Positions 1 through 7,326 of a stretch of DNA of 43,324 nucleotides are shown piece by piece. This DNA comes from Pantoea conspicua. GTDB taxonomy: Bacteria > Pseudomonadota > Gammaproteobacteria > Enterobacterales > Enterobacteriaceae. The notes beneath the pieces were generated by a model. The model did not search any database, had not been told where the DNA came from, and worked only from the letters and a program-made list of their open reading frames with translations. The first letter of the stretch is position 1. Every line of letters begins with the position of its first letter. Made by a program: the position numbers and the translations under genes. The stretch covers positions 1 to 43,324 of the forward strand of contig NZ_MLFN01000033.1 in assembly GCF_002095315.1 (NCBI RefSeq), read 5' to 3'.

Positions 1-2011
1 TAAGCCAGCTGACCGCCGGGTGCGTGGTGGCCGCGATTTCGGCGGGTAACCTGCCGAACGTGGCGCAGGCGCTGCGGGCGCGCTGGCCGGAGGTGAAAAT
101 CATCATCGCCGGTGACAACGATTTTCAGGATGCGGGTGAGAACCCCGGCAGAGCGTTCGCAGAGAAGGCAGCAAAAGCCGTCGGTGGCTGGGTGAGCCTG
201 CCGCCGGGCGAAATCAAGGCCGACTGGAACGACTTTCACCGGGAGCACGGCGTGACCCGCGCCCGCGAAGCCTTTCGTAACGGTCTGGTGCTGTGCGGTG
301 AGGGCCGCACGCAGCTGCCGCACGGGTTCCGGCTGACACAGGAATACCTCTGGTACGAAAAGCAGGTGCAGCGCAACGGCGAAACGGAAATCCAGAACGT
401 CAAAATCTGCAATCCGCTGCGCGTCACGGCCATCACCTGCGACGCCGACGGCGGCAACTTTGGCCGCCTGCTGGAGTGGGAGGACACCTGGGGCGAGCGC
501 CGCCGCTGGGCCATGCCCATGGAGATGCTGAGCGGCAGCGGCGAGGAGCTGCGCCGGGTGCTGCTGGTCAACGGCCTGTCGTACATCAGCACCACCGGCG
601 AGGCCCGCGCGCGCCTGATGGAATACATCTCGCTGTGCAAGCCGGATCGCCGCGTGACCTGCGTGAGCCGCACCGGCTGGCACGGTCAGGTTTACGTCCT
701 CCAGGACGAGGTGAGCGGCGACGGGGCCGACAGCGTGATACTCCAGACCACCTCCGTACAGGGGCGCGATTTCCGCGTGTCCGGCACCACGCAGGAGTGG
801 CGCGAGCACGTTTCCCGCTTCTGCACCGGCAACTCCCGCGTGGCGTTTGCGGTCAGCCTCGCCTTTGCAGCCCCGCTGCTGCGCCTGGTCGGCATGGACG
901 GCGGCGGCTATCACCTCAAGGGGGAATCCACAGACGGCAAGACCACCACCATGAAGGCGGCCACCTCCGTGTGCGGCGGGCCGGACTACTGGCAGACCTG
1001 GCGCGCTACCGGCAACGCGCTGGAGGGCTGCGCCAGCCGCCGCAATGATGCGGCCATGATGCTCGACGAAATCCGCGAGGTAGACGGGCGTGAGGCGGGC
1101 AACATCGCCTACATGCTGGCAAACGGTCAGGGCAAGGGCCGTGCCGGTACGGACGGCGAGCTGCGCACCCGCAAGCAGTGGCGGCTGCTGTTCTTCTCCA
1201 CCGGCGAACTGTCGCTGACCGAGCACGCCGCGAAGGCCGGTGAGCGCACCTTTGCCGGGATGGAGGTGAGGATGATCCAGATACCGAGCGACTCCGGGAA
1301 GTTCGGCGTATTTGAGGAGCTGCACGGCTTCGGCAGCGGCAAGGCGCTGGCCGAACATCTGGAATGGGCCACGGCCAGCTACTACGGCGCGCCGTTCCGC
1401 GAGTGGCTGAAGGCGCTGACTGCGACCTGAACGGGCTGACTGCGCAGGCCAAAACGCTGCTGAAGGAGTACACCGCCGCCCTGACCCCGCCTGATGCGGG
1501 CAATCAGGTGGGCCGCGCGGTCAACCGGTTTGCCCTGGTCGCAATGGCCGGTGAGCTGGCAACCCGGCTGGGCATTACCGGCTGGCAGGAGGGTGAAGCG
1601 CTGCGGGCAACCCGCGTGTGCCTGAACGCCTGGCTGAAAGACCGTGGTCATACCGCCAACCAGGAAGATATTGCCGCGCTGGAGCAGGTGCGCAGCTTCT
1701 TCACGGCCAACCAGTACAGCCGCAGTGCCGACTGGCACGACGAGCGCAACCGCCCTGGCAACATGGTGGGCTGGCGCAGGGTGGAGAAAGGCAGCACCGC
1801 GCAGGGCACCGAGGCGGCCACAACGTTCTACGTCATGCCGTCCGGGTGGAAGGAAATCTGCAGGGGATTTGACCCGCGCAAGGTGGCGCGCCTCTGTGCC
1901 GACCGTGGCTACCTCATGGCCTCTGCCGACGGCAAGCTACAGACCAGCATCCGCCCGCCAGAGATGAACGTGCGCAGGCTGTACGTCTTCAACAGCGAGG
2001 TGCCGGGCTGA
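1..2011 (+). pseudogene. P4 alpha-like satellite primase/helicase (Toprim + DUF927), 5' end outside window, frameshifted as read
   Basis: The reading frame is open to the left edge, so the N-terminus is missing. The first visible residues (SAGNLP..., then IIIAGDND near 87-115) match the end of a Toprim primase domain. The DUF927 helicase part follows, with a Walker A-like GESTDGKTT at about bases 921-950 and the acidic MLDEIREV at about 1060. In P4-type satellites this protein primes and unwinds the element's DNA and binds its origin. The frame stops at 1428-1430 (after ALTAT), but the protein clearly continues in the next frame from about 1424 (DLNGLTAQAKTLL) to the stop at 2009-2011. One missing base near 1421-1424 explains this. 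Iteron-like repeats follow immediately. The family assignment is firm. Whether the frameshift is real is doubtful, since similar lesions occur in three other conserved genes of this window. Confidence 0.85.
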
Positions 2012-2044
2012 CGTTAAAGGCTTTGCGTGAGTCTTATTTTTAAA

Positions 2045-2240
2045 GGGTAACAGGTGTAACGGGTGTAACAGCCGCATTCAGTAAGGCTTGAGCCTGTTAC
2101 ACCTCTCTAACTGGTGAGGTGTAACAGGTGTAACGCATCCGTCAGCGCTGTTACACCGTGTTACCCGTCGTGTTACACCGGAAAAAAAGAAAATGTTCTT
2201 TTAATTCATGGTTGTAACACCTGTTACCCGTGTTACACCG
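2045..2240. repeat. Cluster of GGTGTAAC iterons in both orientations (replication-region-like)
   Basis: This 200-base stretch has four exact copies of GGTGTAAC (2053, 2062, 2118, 2127), four exact copies of its complement GTTACACC (2096, 2150, 2172, 2232), and near copies such as GTTACCC (2160, 2223). An A/T-rich patch (about 2180-2205) lies inside the cluster. No gene fits here. In P4 the alpha protein binds short repeated octamers at ori and at the cis-replication region (crr). The position just after the alpha-like gene makes this the best candidate for the satellite's replication site. The repeats are seen directly; the function is inferred. Confidence 0.75.
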
Positions 2241-2376
2241 CTTACAGAAGGTAAGTCAGCCAGCCGCCCTTTTCTGGCAGGCGTTGTGTCAGGCACGGTA
2301 CACGGCCCGCACATGGTTCACCTGTGCCAGCCCCGGCACAATTGACTTACTAAAAACGACCACACAGGAAAACGAA

Positions 2377-2652
2377 ATGGCCCTGAAATGTCCCGAATGC
2401 GGTCAGGTAGCCCATACCCGCACCAGCGCCTACGAAGCCCCGTCCGTAAAGCGCACCTGGTATCAGTGCCAGAACCTCGACTGCTCCTGCACGTTCACTG
2501 CGCTGGAGAGCGTCGAGAAAATCATCATGAAGCCGCACAGGCCCAAGACCGCAGAGCCGGAACCGCAGAATGACGTACCGGTTCGCCAGCCGCAGACGCT
2601 GGGCCGCTATGGTTCAGCCAGCGCCCGCAAAGACCGCCACGCACAGCCCTGA
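2377..2652 (+). CDS. Ogr/Delta family zinc-finger late-gene activator
   Basis: A 91-residue protein beginning MALKCPECGQ, placed at this ATG because AGGA lies 8-9 bases upstream and the Ogr family starts just before its first cysteine pair. CPEC near the N-terminus and CQNLDC further on give the CX2C...CX4C zinc-binding pattern of P2 Ogr and P4 Delta. The shared core TRTSxY...YQCQN..C..TF..ESV is visible. These proteins contact RNA polymerase and switch on late promoters of P2-like helpers and their satellites. P4 Delta is a tandem duplication, whereas this protein has a single unit as in P2 Ogr, with a polar C-terminal tail. It lies 17 bases before the Psu-like gene and is probably co-transcribed with it. 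Confidence 0.85.
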   Translation: MALKCPECGQVAHTRTSAYEAPSVKRTWYQCQNLDCSCTFTALESVEKIIMKPHRPKTAEPEPQNDVPVRQPQTLGRYGSASARKDRHAQP

Positions 2653-2669
2653 CAGAGAGGAAAAACAGC

Positions 2670-3482
2670 ATGACACAGCAGCAGATGACCGATGAACAGA
2701 TTCAGGCCGCCGGCAACCGTATCGGCACGGCGCAGGCCAGAGCGCAGCGGCCACTCAAGGAAGCAGGATGGCTCCTGCGGTTACCCGAGGCCGACGTTAT
2801 CAGTCACACCACCGAGCTGGTGAAGGGGCTGTCCTCTGAATGGCGGTTGCGTATCGAAGACCTCAATACGAAGATGCTGGCCTGGCTGGAGGCAAGACGG
2901 GCCGAGAACGCCGCCGCTGAGAACCTCAGCGAGCTGCGCCAGCGTAAGGCCGAAATGGAGCATGCAAGCCGGGACAACCGGGTACGCTTCCGTGAACTGC
3001 TGGGACAGAATGGCGGCAACGTCACGCCGGAGATGAAAATGCTGCGCGCGGAGTATCTGGAGCAGCAGGAAACGGCATCAGACCTTGCCGGGCTGATTGC
3101 CGAAAAGGAAAAGCAACTGCCGGTGCTGGCCGACGTGACCGGGCGCAAGGCTAACGCTTACGTATTCTGTCATGAGGGCATCACGGATGAGCGCATTGAT
3201 ACGCTTATTGATGACTTCTTTATCATTCATGGCGCAGAGCTGAGCAGCCTGCTCAGAATGAAGTACAGCCAGTTTGAACGGAATGGCTCAACGCATGCAC
3301 CGGGCGTTATCGAAGGCGCGAACGATGCCGACACGCTTTACGGCGTATATGTCCAGAACCTGATTAAGCGATGGACGAGCGTAAATCAGCCGCTGATGTT
3401 CCGTGATGACGTGCTGAGCGTCAGCGGTGCGCATCCTTTCCGGGGAGCCAGAACCGACCGCCGCAAGCGTAAACTTTTCTGA
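2670..3482 (+). CDS. Psu-like satellite capsid/polarity suppression protein
   Basis: A 270-residue, strongly helical and charged protein with coiled-coil-like stretches (about 60-160). The RBS GAGAGG sits about 10 bases before the ATG. The C-terminal third (W-x3-N...FRDDVLSVSG.HP) resembles the end of P4 Psu, and the middle (ELLGQNGGNVTPEM...) is compatible with Psu or with the P4 size-determination protein Sid. P4 Psu is about 190 residues, so this copy has an N-terminal extension of roughly 80 residues. Psu decorates the small satellite capsid and inhibits Rho termination. Its place after the Ogr/Delta gene and before a terminator fits psu, but the Sid family cannot be excluded by eye. Confidence 0.6.
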   Translation: MTQQQMTDEQIQAAGNRIGTAQARAQRPLKEAGWLLRLPEADVISHTTELVKGLSSEWRLRIEDLNTKMLAWLEARRAENAAAENLSELRQRKAEMEHASRDNRVRFRELLGQNGGNVTPEMKMLRAEYLEQQETASDLAGLIAEKEKQLPVLADVTGRKANAYVFCHEGITDERIDTLIDDFFIIHGAELSSLLRMKYSQFERNGSTHAPGVIEGANDADTLYGVYVQNLIKRWTSVNQPLMFRDDVLSVSGAHPFRGARTDRRKRKLF

Positions 3483-3506
3483 GCCGAAGACTCAGGAACT
3501 CACCGA

Positions 3507-3531
3507 AGCCCGGTCCGTGCCGGGCTTTTTT
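3507..3531 (+). terminator. Rho-independent terminator after the Psu-like gene
   Basis: AGCCCGG (3507-3513) pairs with CCGGGCT (3520-3526) around a six-base loop and runs into a T tract. It ends the satellite late operon and insulates the cargo genes downstream. Confidence 0.9.
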
Positions 3532-3540
3532 ACGTCTACT

Positions 3541-3700
3541 GCGTGAGTGCATGTCTATGCTGCATGAAAATGCATGAGTCTCCGGCACCCCGGAACGGCA
3601 GGCAAGGCCAGCAGCGGCGCGGCTCAGAGCTAATCATGCAGGTGCATGAAAACCGCTGCATTAAGCGGGCAGGCGTGGCGGGGCTACGAGCGCGCGCTCA
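3541..3700. other. Candidate cos region with TGCATGA repeats
   Basis: No gene lies here between the Psu-like gene and the cargo. Three exact TGCATGA copies (3561, 3571, 3643), one inverted copy TCATGCA (3634) and a partial TGCATG (3548) precede GGCGTGGCGGGG at 3672-3683. The latter differs at one position from the start of the P2/P4 cohesive end as I recall it (GGCGAGGCGGGG). In P4 the cos site lies just after psu. The repeats could be terminase recognition sites. The cos call rests on memory of the P2 sequence and on position. Confidence 0.5.
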
Positions 3701-3804
3701 AGGGTAAAGCGCAATGCTACGAGGCAATTTTCTAGAAATTTGCTATTGAAGGGGCTAAAAAAAAAGAGTAATTTTAAAAAAAGAAAAAATCAAATGGAAA
3801 TAAA

Positions 3805-5895
3805 ATGAACATTAATCCTCAAGGTTATGAAATCGCTGATCCCGAAATACAAAATTTGTTTAATACGCTTGAGAGATCTGATCTTAAGTTAGGCGATGCT
3901 GAATTGTTTTTCGACTTTCCATTATATAAAGGAGACGATGATAACCTTGTTATCTCGCAGATGCTAATGGTAAGCCCTTATTATGGGGTGGTTATATTCT
4001 ATGCATCTGGCGCAAATGATTACAACCTTGAAAAACTCAAAAAAGATGACAGGAGTCTTGAGAGGGTATCAGGATTTGTAGCATCAAGACTCATAAAAAA
4101 TGATAAACTCAGAAGTGGGATGATGTCATTCAGCTTACCAGTTAACAACATACTTTTTTCTCCTTTTATCGAAAATGAAAAGATTGAAAGACTTCAGCTT
4201 AAAAGCCCAACATTTACAACTGCTGTTGAGTTAATTGAAGCGATTAAGGTGTTTCATACCGAATTTGCTGAAAATCTATTTTATGAAGCAATATCCACAA
4301 TTCAGGGTGCCAAAGGCTTATTAAAACCTGAAGATAGAAATATAGAAAATCTGCCAGCAGATTCTAAGGCTTCAAAAATCACCGAAGTCGAATCTAAAAT
4401 TTTGACTTTCGACAAAGATCAACAGGAAGGTTATATACCAGCCCTAAATGGCCCACAAAGGATACGTGGTTTAGCTGGTTCTGGTAAGACGGTTATTTTG
4501 GCCATGAAGGTTGCTCAAACACTACTAAGAGATGAAACAAAAAAAGCCACTATATTATACACATTCAGTACAAAGAGTTTATACCAGCATGTAACTAGAT
4601 TAATACAGAGATTTTATAGAGAATTTCATGATGATTCAACCAACCTAGACAGAGTAACAGTGATGCATTCCTGGGGAGGGAGATCTAACGCTGGTGTTTA
4701 TTATGAAGCATGCAGAGCGTTCGGACATGATTTCTTAACCTTCCCAGCAGCCAGGTCGGCAACCAGAGGGGGGATTGACCCATTTGAATTTGCTTGCAAA
4801 GAACTGCTTGATAATGCCGATGTAAAGCCGCTTTATGATTATGTATTTGTAGATGAAGCGCAAGATTATGGTATATATTTTCTGCGCCTGTGCACCAAAC
4901 TAGCGAGAAATAAGCAGGTTTGTTTTGGCGCAGATGTTTTCCAAAATATATTTCAAAAGAGAACTCCCACAGCTAACGAAATTTATGATGATGGAACACA
5001 ATTTATTAAAGATAAGTTCCTTGAGATATGCTACAGAACCCCTCTAGCAATCTTAGTCAGTGCGCATGCACTTGGTTTAGGCGTATATGGAAAAACACCT
5101 GCCCAAAAAATTGAGTCAGTCAAATACTGGGAGAACTTAGGATATAATGTTCTAAGTAGAAAAGATGGTGAATTCCAAGAATCTGAGCCTGTAGATGTAA
5201 TGCGCGAAGTAAGAAACTCTCCAACCTTCTCCAGTGAAGATACTAGAGAGCTTATAAGCTATAATTTTGCTTGTCGCGATATCGATGAAGAGATAAACAA
5301 GGTAGCCGCTTCCATTGAGAATGATATTAGAGCAGAAGGTTTACTTCCTGAGGACATTTTAGTAATTTGCGCAGATGATTATCATTGCACTCCCTACTTC
5401 AATAAACTTACTAGAATCCTAAGTGCACGTGGAATTCATACAAATAACATTCACGCTGAGAAGATATCAATCCATGACTTTAAAATTAAGGGCCGCGTAA
5501 CTCTCAGTACCATTCACAAAGCCAAAGGGAACGAAGCTTATTCAGTCTACATCATGGGCACAGATTTCTTATGTCACAACCTAAATATTAAAAGCCGAAA
5601 CCTACTTTTCACTGCAATGACTCGCACTAAAGGTTGGCTAAATATTACCGGAGTTGGTGAGGTGACTTTAGGTCTAAAAGCGGAGATCGAAAAAGCTTTA
5701 CAAAATGTACCTCATATCAAATTTACTTATCCTACTAAGAAAGAAGCTCAACAAATAGAACATGACATCATGCATAGTGAAGAACCTTCAAATAAAGACG
5801 TGAGTGATTATGAAGCTTTAATTAGAAAGTTTGGAAGTCTTGAGGCCATGCAAAAAATCTTTGAAGAACAGTCTTCCAGGAAAGTAAAAAAATGA
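3805..5895 (+). CDS. UvrD-like SF1 helicase of a helicase-DUF2290 defence pair
   Basis: A 696-residue protein. SF1 helicase motifs appear in order: Walker A GLAGSGKT (about residue 222), Walker B VDEAQDY (349-355), GADVFQNIF (motif III region), TIHKAKGNE (motif V, about 567) and TAMTRTK (motif VI, about 605). About 220 residues precede Walker A and do not look like UvrD; they include DAELFFDFPLYK and a strand-rich GVVIFYA segment that could be a degenerate nuclease-type fold. The gene is AT-rich with codon use unlike the chromosome, pointing to recent transfer. The start at 3805 has only a weak GGAAA upstream. Its TGA overlaps the ATG of the DUF2290 gene by 4 bases, implying coupled translation. 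Location between psu/cos and the element end is the known anti-phage cargo site of P4-like satellites. Confidence 0.88.
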   Translation: MNINPQGYEIADPEIQNLFNTLERSDLKLGDAELFFDFPLYKGDDDNLVISQMLMVSPYYGVVIFYASGANDYNLEKLKKDDRSLERVSGFVASRLIKNDKLRSGMMSFSLPVNNILFSPFIENEKIERLQLKSPTFTTAVELIEAIKVFHTEFAENLFYEAISTIQGAKGLLKPEDRNIENLPADSKASKITEVESKILTFDKDQQEGYIPALNGPQRIRGLAGSGKTVILAMKVAQTLLRDETKKATILYTFSTKSLYQHVTRLIQRFYREFHDDSTNLDRVTVMHSWGGRSNAGVYYEACRAFGHDFLTFPAARSATRGGIDPFEFACKELLDNADVKPLYDYVFVDEAQDYGIYFLRLCTKLARNKQVCFGADVFQNIFQKRTPTANEIYDDGTQFIKDKFLEICYRTPLAILVSAHALGLGVYGKTPAQKIESVKYWENLGYNVLSRKDGEFQESEPVDVMREVRNSPTFSSEDTRELISYNFACRDIDEEINKVAASIENDIRAEGLLPEDILVICADDYHCTPYFNKLTRILSARGIHTNNIHAEKISIHDFKIKGRVTLSTIHKAKGNEAYSVYIMGTDFLCHNLNIKSRNLLFTAMTRTKGWLNITGVGEVTLGLKAEIEKALQNVPHIKFTYPTKKEAQQIEHDIMHSEEPSNKDVSDYEALIRKFGSLEAMQKIFEEQSSRKVKK

Positions 5896-6593
5896 GTGTT
5901 TTCAGGGAATTAATGGAAATACGTGAGTGCGTTGAACTATTCGATAGAGCTGATATACTCAGCTCATCAAATGAATATGTTAACCTTCCACTAAATTATG
6001 CATCTCAAACCAGAGGTCTTCTTTATAAGGATTATTGGGATATATATAACAGAAACTTTTGGTATCACATTAAAACTAAAGACGAAAGTTTAATTCTATT
6101 TGAGGACGACAGTTTTAGGTTTATTATGAGCCCAGTAAGTATCCCAAGCCATAATGATTTCATAGCATATGATTTAGGTTCAGATTGGGATGGGTTTAAC
6201 GATGATGATAAAAAAAGCTATCTCACATCCGATTATTTTAAAGATGCTTATGAAAAATATGTAGAAACAACGTCAGACTTTCAAAGTCATACTCCAATCA
6301 GATTAGATCAGCATCCACATCAATATAAAGCGATTACGCATCCTGCACATCATTTACATATTGGCTACGAGAACGAATCAAGAATCCCCGTCAAAAGGGT
6401 ATTAACTCCACAAGCATTCTCAGCTTTCATACTTTCAACATTTTATCCTGACCCATGGGAGCTCCTACATAATGAAGGATTTATAAATGTTGAGAACATT
6501 AGGCGCTTTAAGACAAGTCTCAATATCATAGGGCATTTAGATCAAAATTTATGGGACTCGATATGGGAAGAAAATCGCCTATATCTTGGATAA
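5892..6593 (+). CDS. DUF2290 family protein, partner of the SF1 helicase
   Basis: A 233-residue AT-rich gene starting at the ATG inside the helicase stop (ATGA overlap). I assign it to DUF2290 from its overall pattern: an early aromatic segment (YKDYWDIYNRNFWYHIK), a central DxHPHQYK...HPAHHLHIG histidine-rich stretch (about residues 140-157), and a C-terminal LTPQAFSAFILSTFYPDPW. No signal peptide or membrane helix is seen. The biochemical activity of DUF2290 is not known to me. The pairing with a UvrD-like helicase matches the two-gene system listed as helicase-DUF2290 among P4-satellite defences, where both genes are expected to be needed. The family name is moderately sure; the operon partnership is seen directly. 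Confidence 0.75.
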   Translation: MSVFRELMEIRECVELFDRADILSSSNEYVNLPLNYASQTRGLLYKDYWDIYNRNFWYHIKTKDESLILFEDDSFRFIMSPVSIPSHNDFIAYDLGSDWDGFNDDDKKSYLTSDYFKDAYEKYVETTSDFQSHTPIRLDQHPHQYKAITHPAHHLHIGYENESRIPVKRVLTPQAFSAFILSTFYPDPWELLHNEGFINVENIRRFKTSLNIIGHLDQNLWDSIWEENRLYLG

Positions 6594-6950
6594 AGTTTTT
6601 ACTCATTTCCCTCGCTCTCGATTTAGATATAATATTTTTCGGGATGTAGAAGTGGAAAGTTTATTTAAACCATTGAGTTATAAATTGATATTTTCATATG
6701 GTTATTGGTCATTTTTATTTCAATGAGCAAGGATATTAGCCTAAGCCGTAATCAGAAAAGAGTGATGTCTTTCAAAATGGCCAAATCTCAGCAGCATCAA
6801 AACCTCATGTACCATATCTTGTACCATAGGAAAAAAATTAATATAAATTCATTTTAAATCAGTTACATAGAATAAAAATAATACTTAGATTCAGAATATC
6901 GAGTAATTATCGCCTTAGCAGAGCGCCTTACTGGCGCTTTGTTACCTCTC
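6594..6950. other. Right end of the satellite; att site and arm repeats probably here
   Basis: This is an AT-rich, gene-free stretch after the cargo operon. GTACCATA occurs twice, 12 bases apart (6809-6816 and 6821-6828), the spacing expected of tandem protein-binding sites such as integrase arm or excisionase sites. Base composition changes to chromosome-like values at about 6.91 kb. A weak hairpin AGCGCC/GGCGCT followed by TTGTTA lies at 6922-6942 and could be the terminator of the RNA gene that served as target. In P4 the attachment site lies between the cargo locus and int, so no integrase is expected on this side. The exact core cannot be fixed without the left junction. Confidence 0.45.
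6922..6942 (+). terminator. Weak hairpin/terminator at the satellite-chromosome boundary
   Basis: AGCGCC (6922-6927) and GGCGCT (6933-6938) pair around TTACT and are followed by a short T-rich tail (TTGTT). It may end the helicase-DUF2290 transcript or be a chromosomal terminator cut off from its gene by the insertion. Confidence 0.4.
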
Positions 6951-7235
6951 TGACCGGCCATCAAAGAATATTCAGATAACAGTTCACTTAGGTGACTTTT
7001 TCAGCGCTGACGGTGTCAGAATTGCGTAAAGATAGATAAATAATAATTTCCAGACTCTTCTGTAATGCCTGTCACTCACATTTACCTTTCACTTAACGCT
7101 TCGCTTAACCGTTTGTAAATACACTATTTTATCCCAGTCATTTCATTTGTAAGCGCTTTTCGCCCCCACTCTATGAAACAGGTTAATCCTGTAGATTACG
7201 GAGTCTGCCTATCTTTCAAGGCACTTTTTGATAAA

Positions 7236-7263
7236 GTACTGGTCGAAATCAGTACAGCTGTAC
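7236..7263 (+). promoter_or_regulatory. Overlapping inverted repeats in the lpxP leader
   Basis: GTACTG (7236-7241) pairs with CAGTAC (7250-7255). Bases 7252-7263 also form a perfect palindrome, GTACAGCTGTAC. The two pairings share GTAC and exclude each other. The block lies about 65 bases before the lpxP start. It may be an operator or a leader switch. LpxP in E. coli is cold-induced, which makes leader control plausible but not shown. Confidence 0.35.
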
Positions 7264-7326
7264 CGCCTGGAGACTTATGGAAGTGCTCTTTATGCGATAC
7301 ATCCATTTATCTCATGAAGGTTGTTA

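Noticed and set aside
2045..2240. CRISPR array interpretation of the GTGTAAC repeats
   Set aside because: Repeats are 8 bases, occur in both orientations and irregular spacing, with no spacers or cas genes.
6723..6857. A 44-codon open frame starting ATGAGCAAGGAT at the satellite right end
   Set aside because: No ribosome site, no family resemblance, and it overlaps the GTACCATA repeats; composition-driven chance frame is likelier.
7100..7170. GTAAGCGCTTTT upstream of lpxP as a LacI/GalR-type operator
   Set aside because: Only a loose match to several consensus sequences, without clear promoter placement.
6594..7320. Expected integrase gene at the right end of the satellite
   Set aside because: No frame fits. 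In P4 the att site lies between the cargo locus and int, so int should be at the left end beyond the window.
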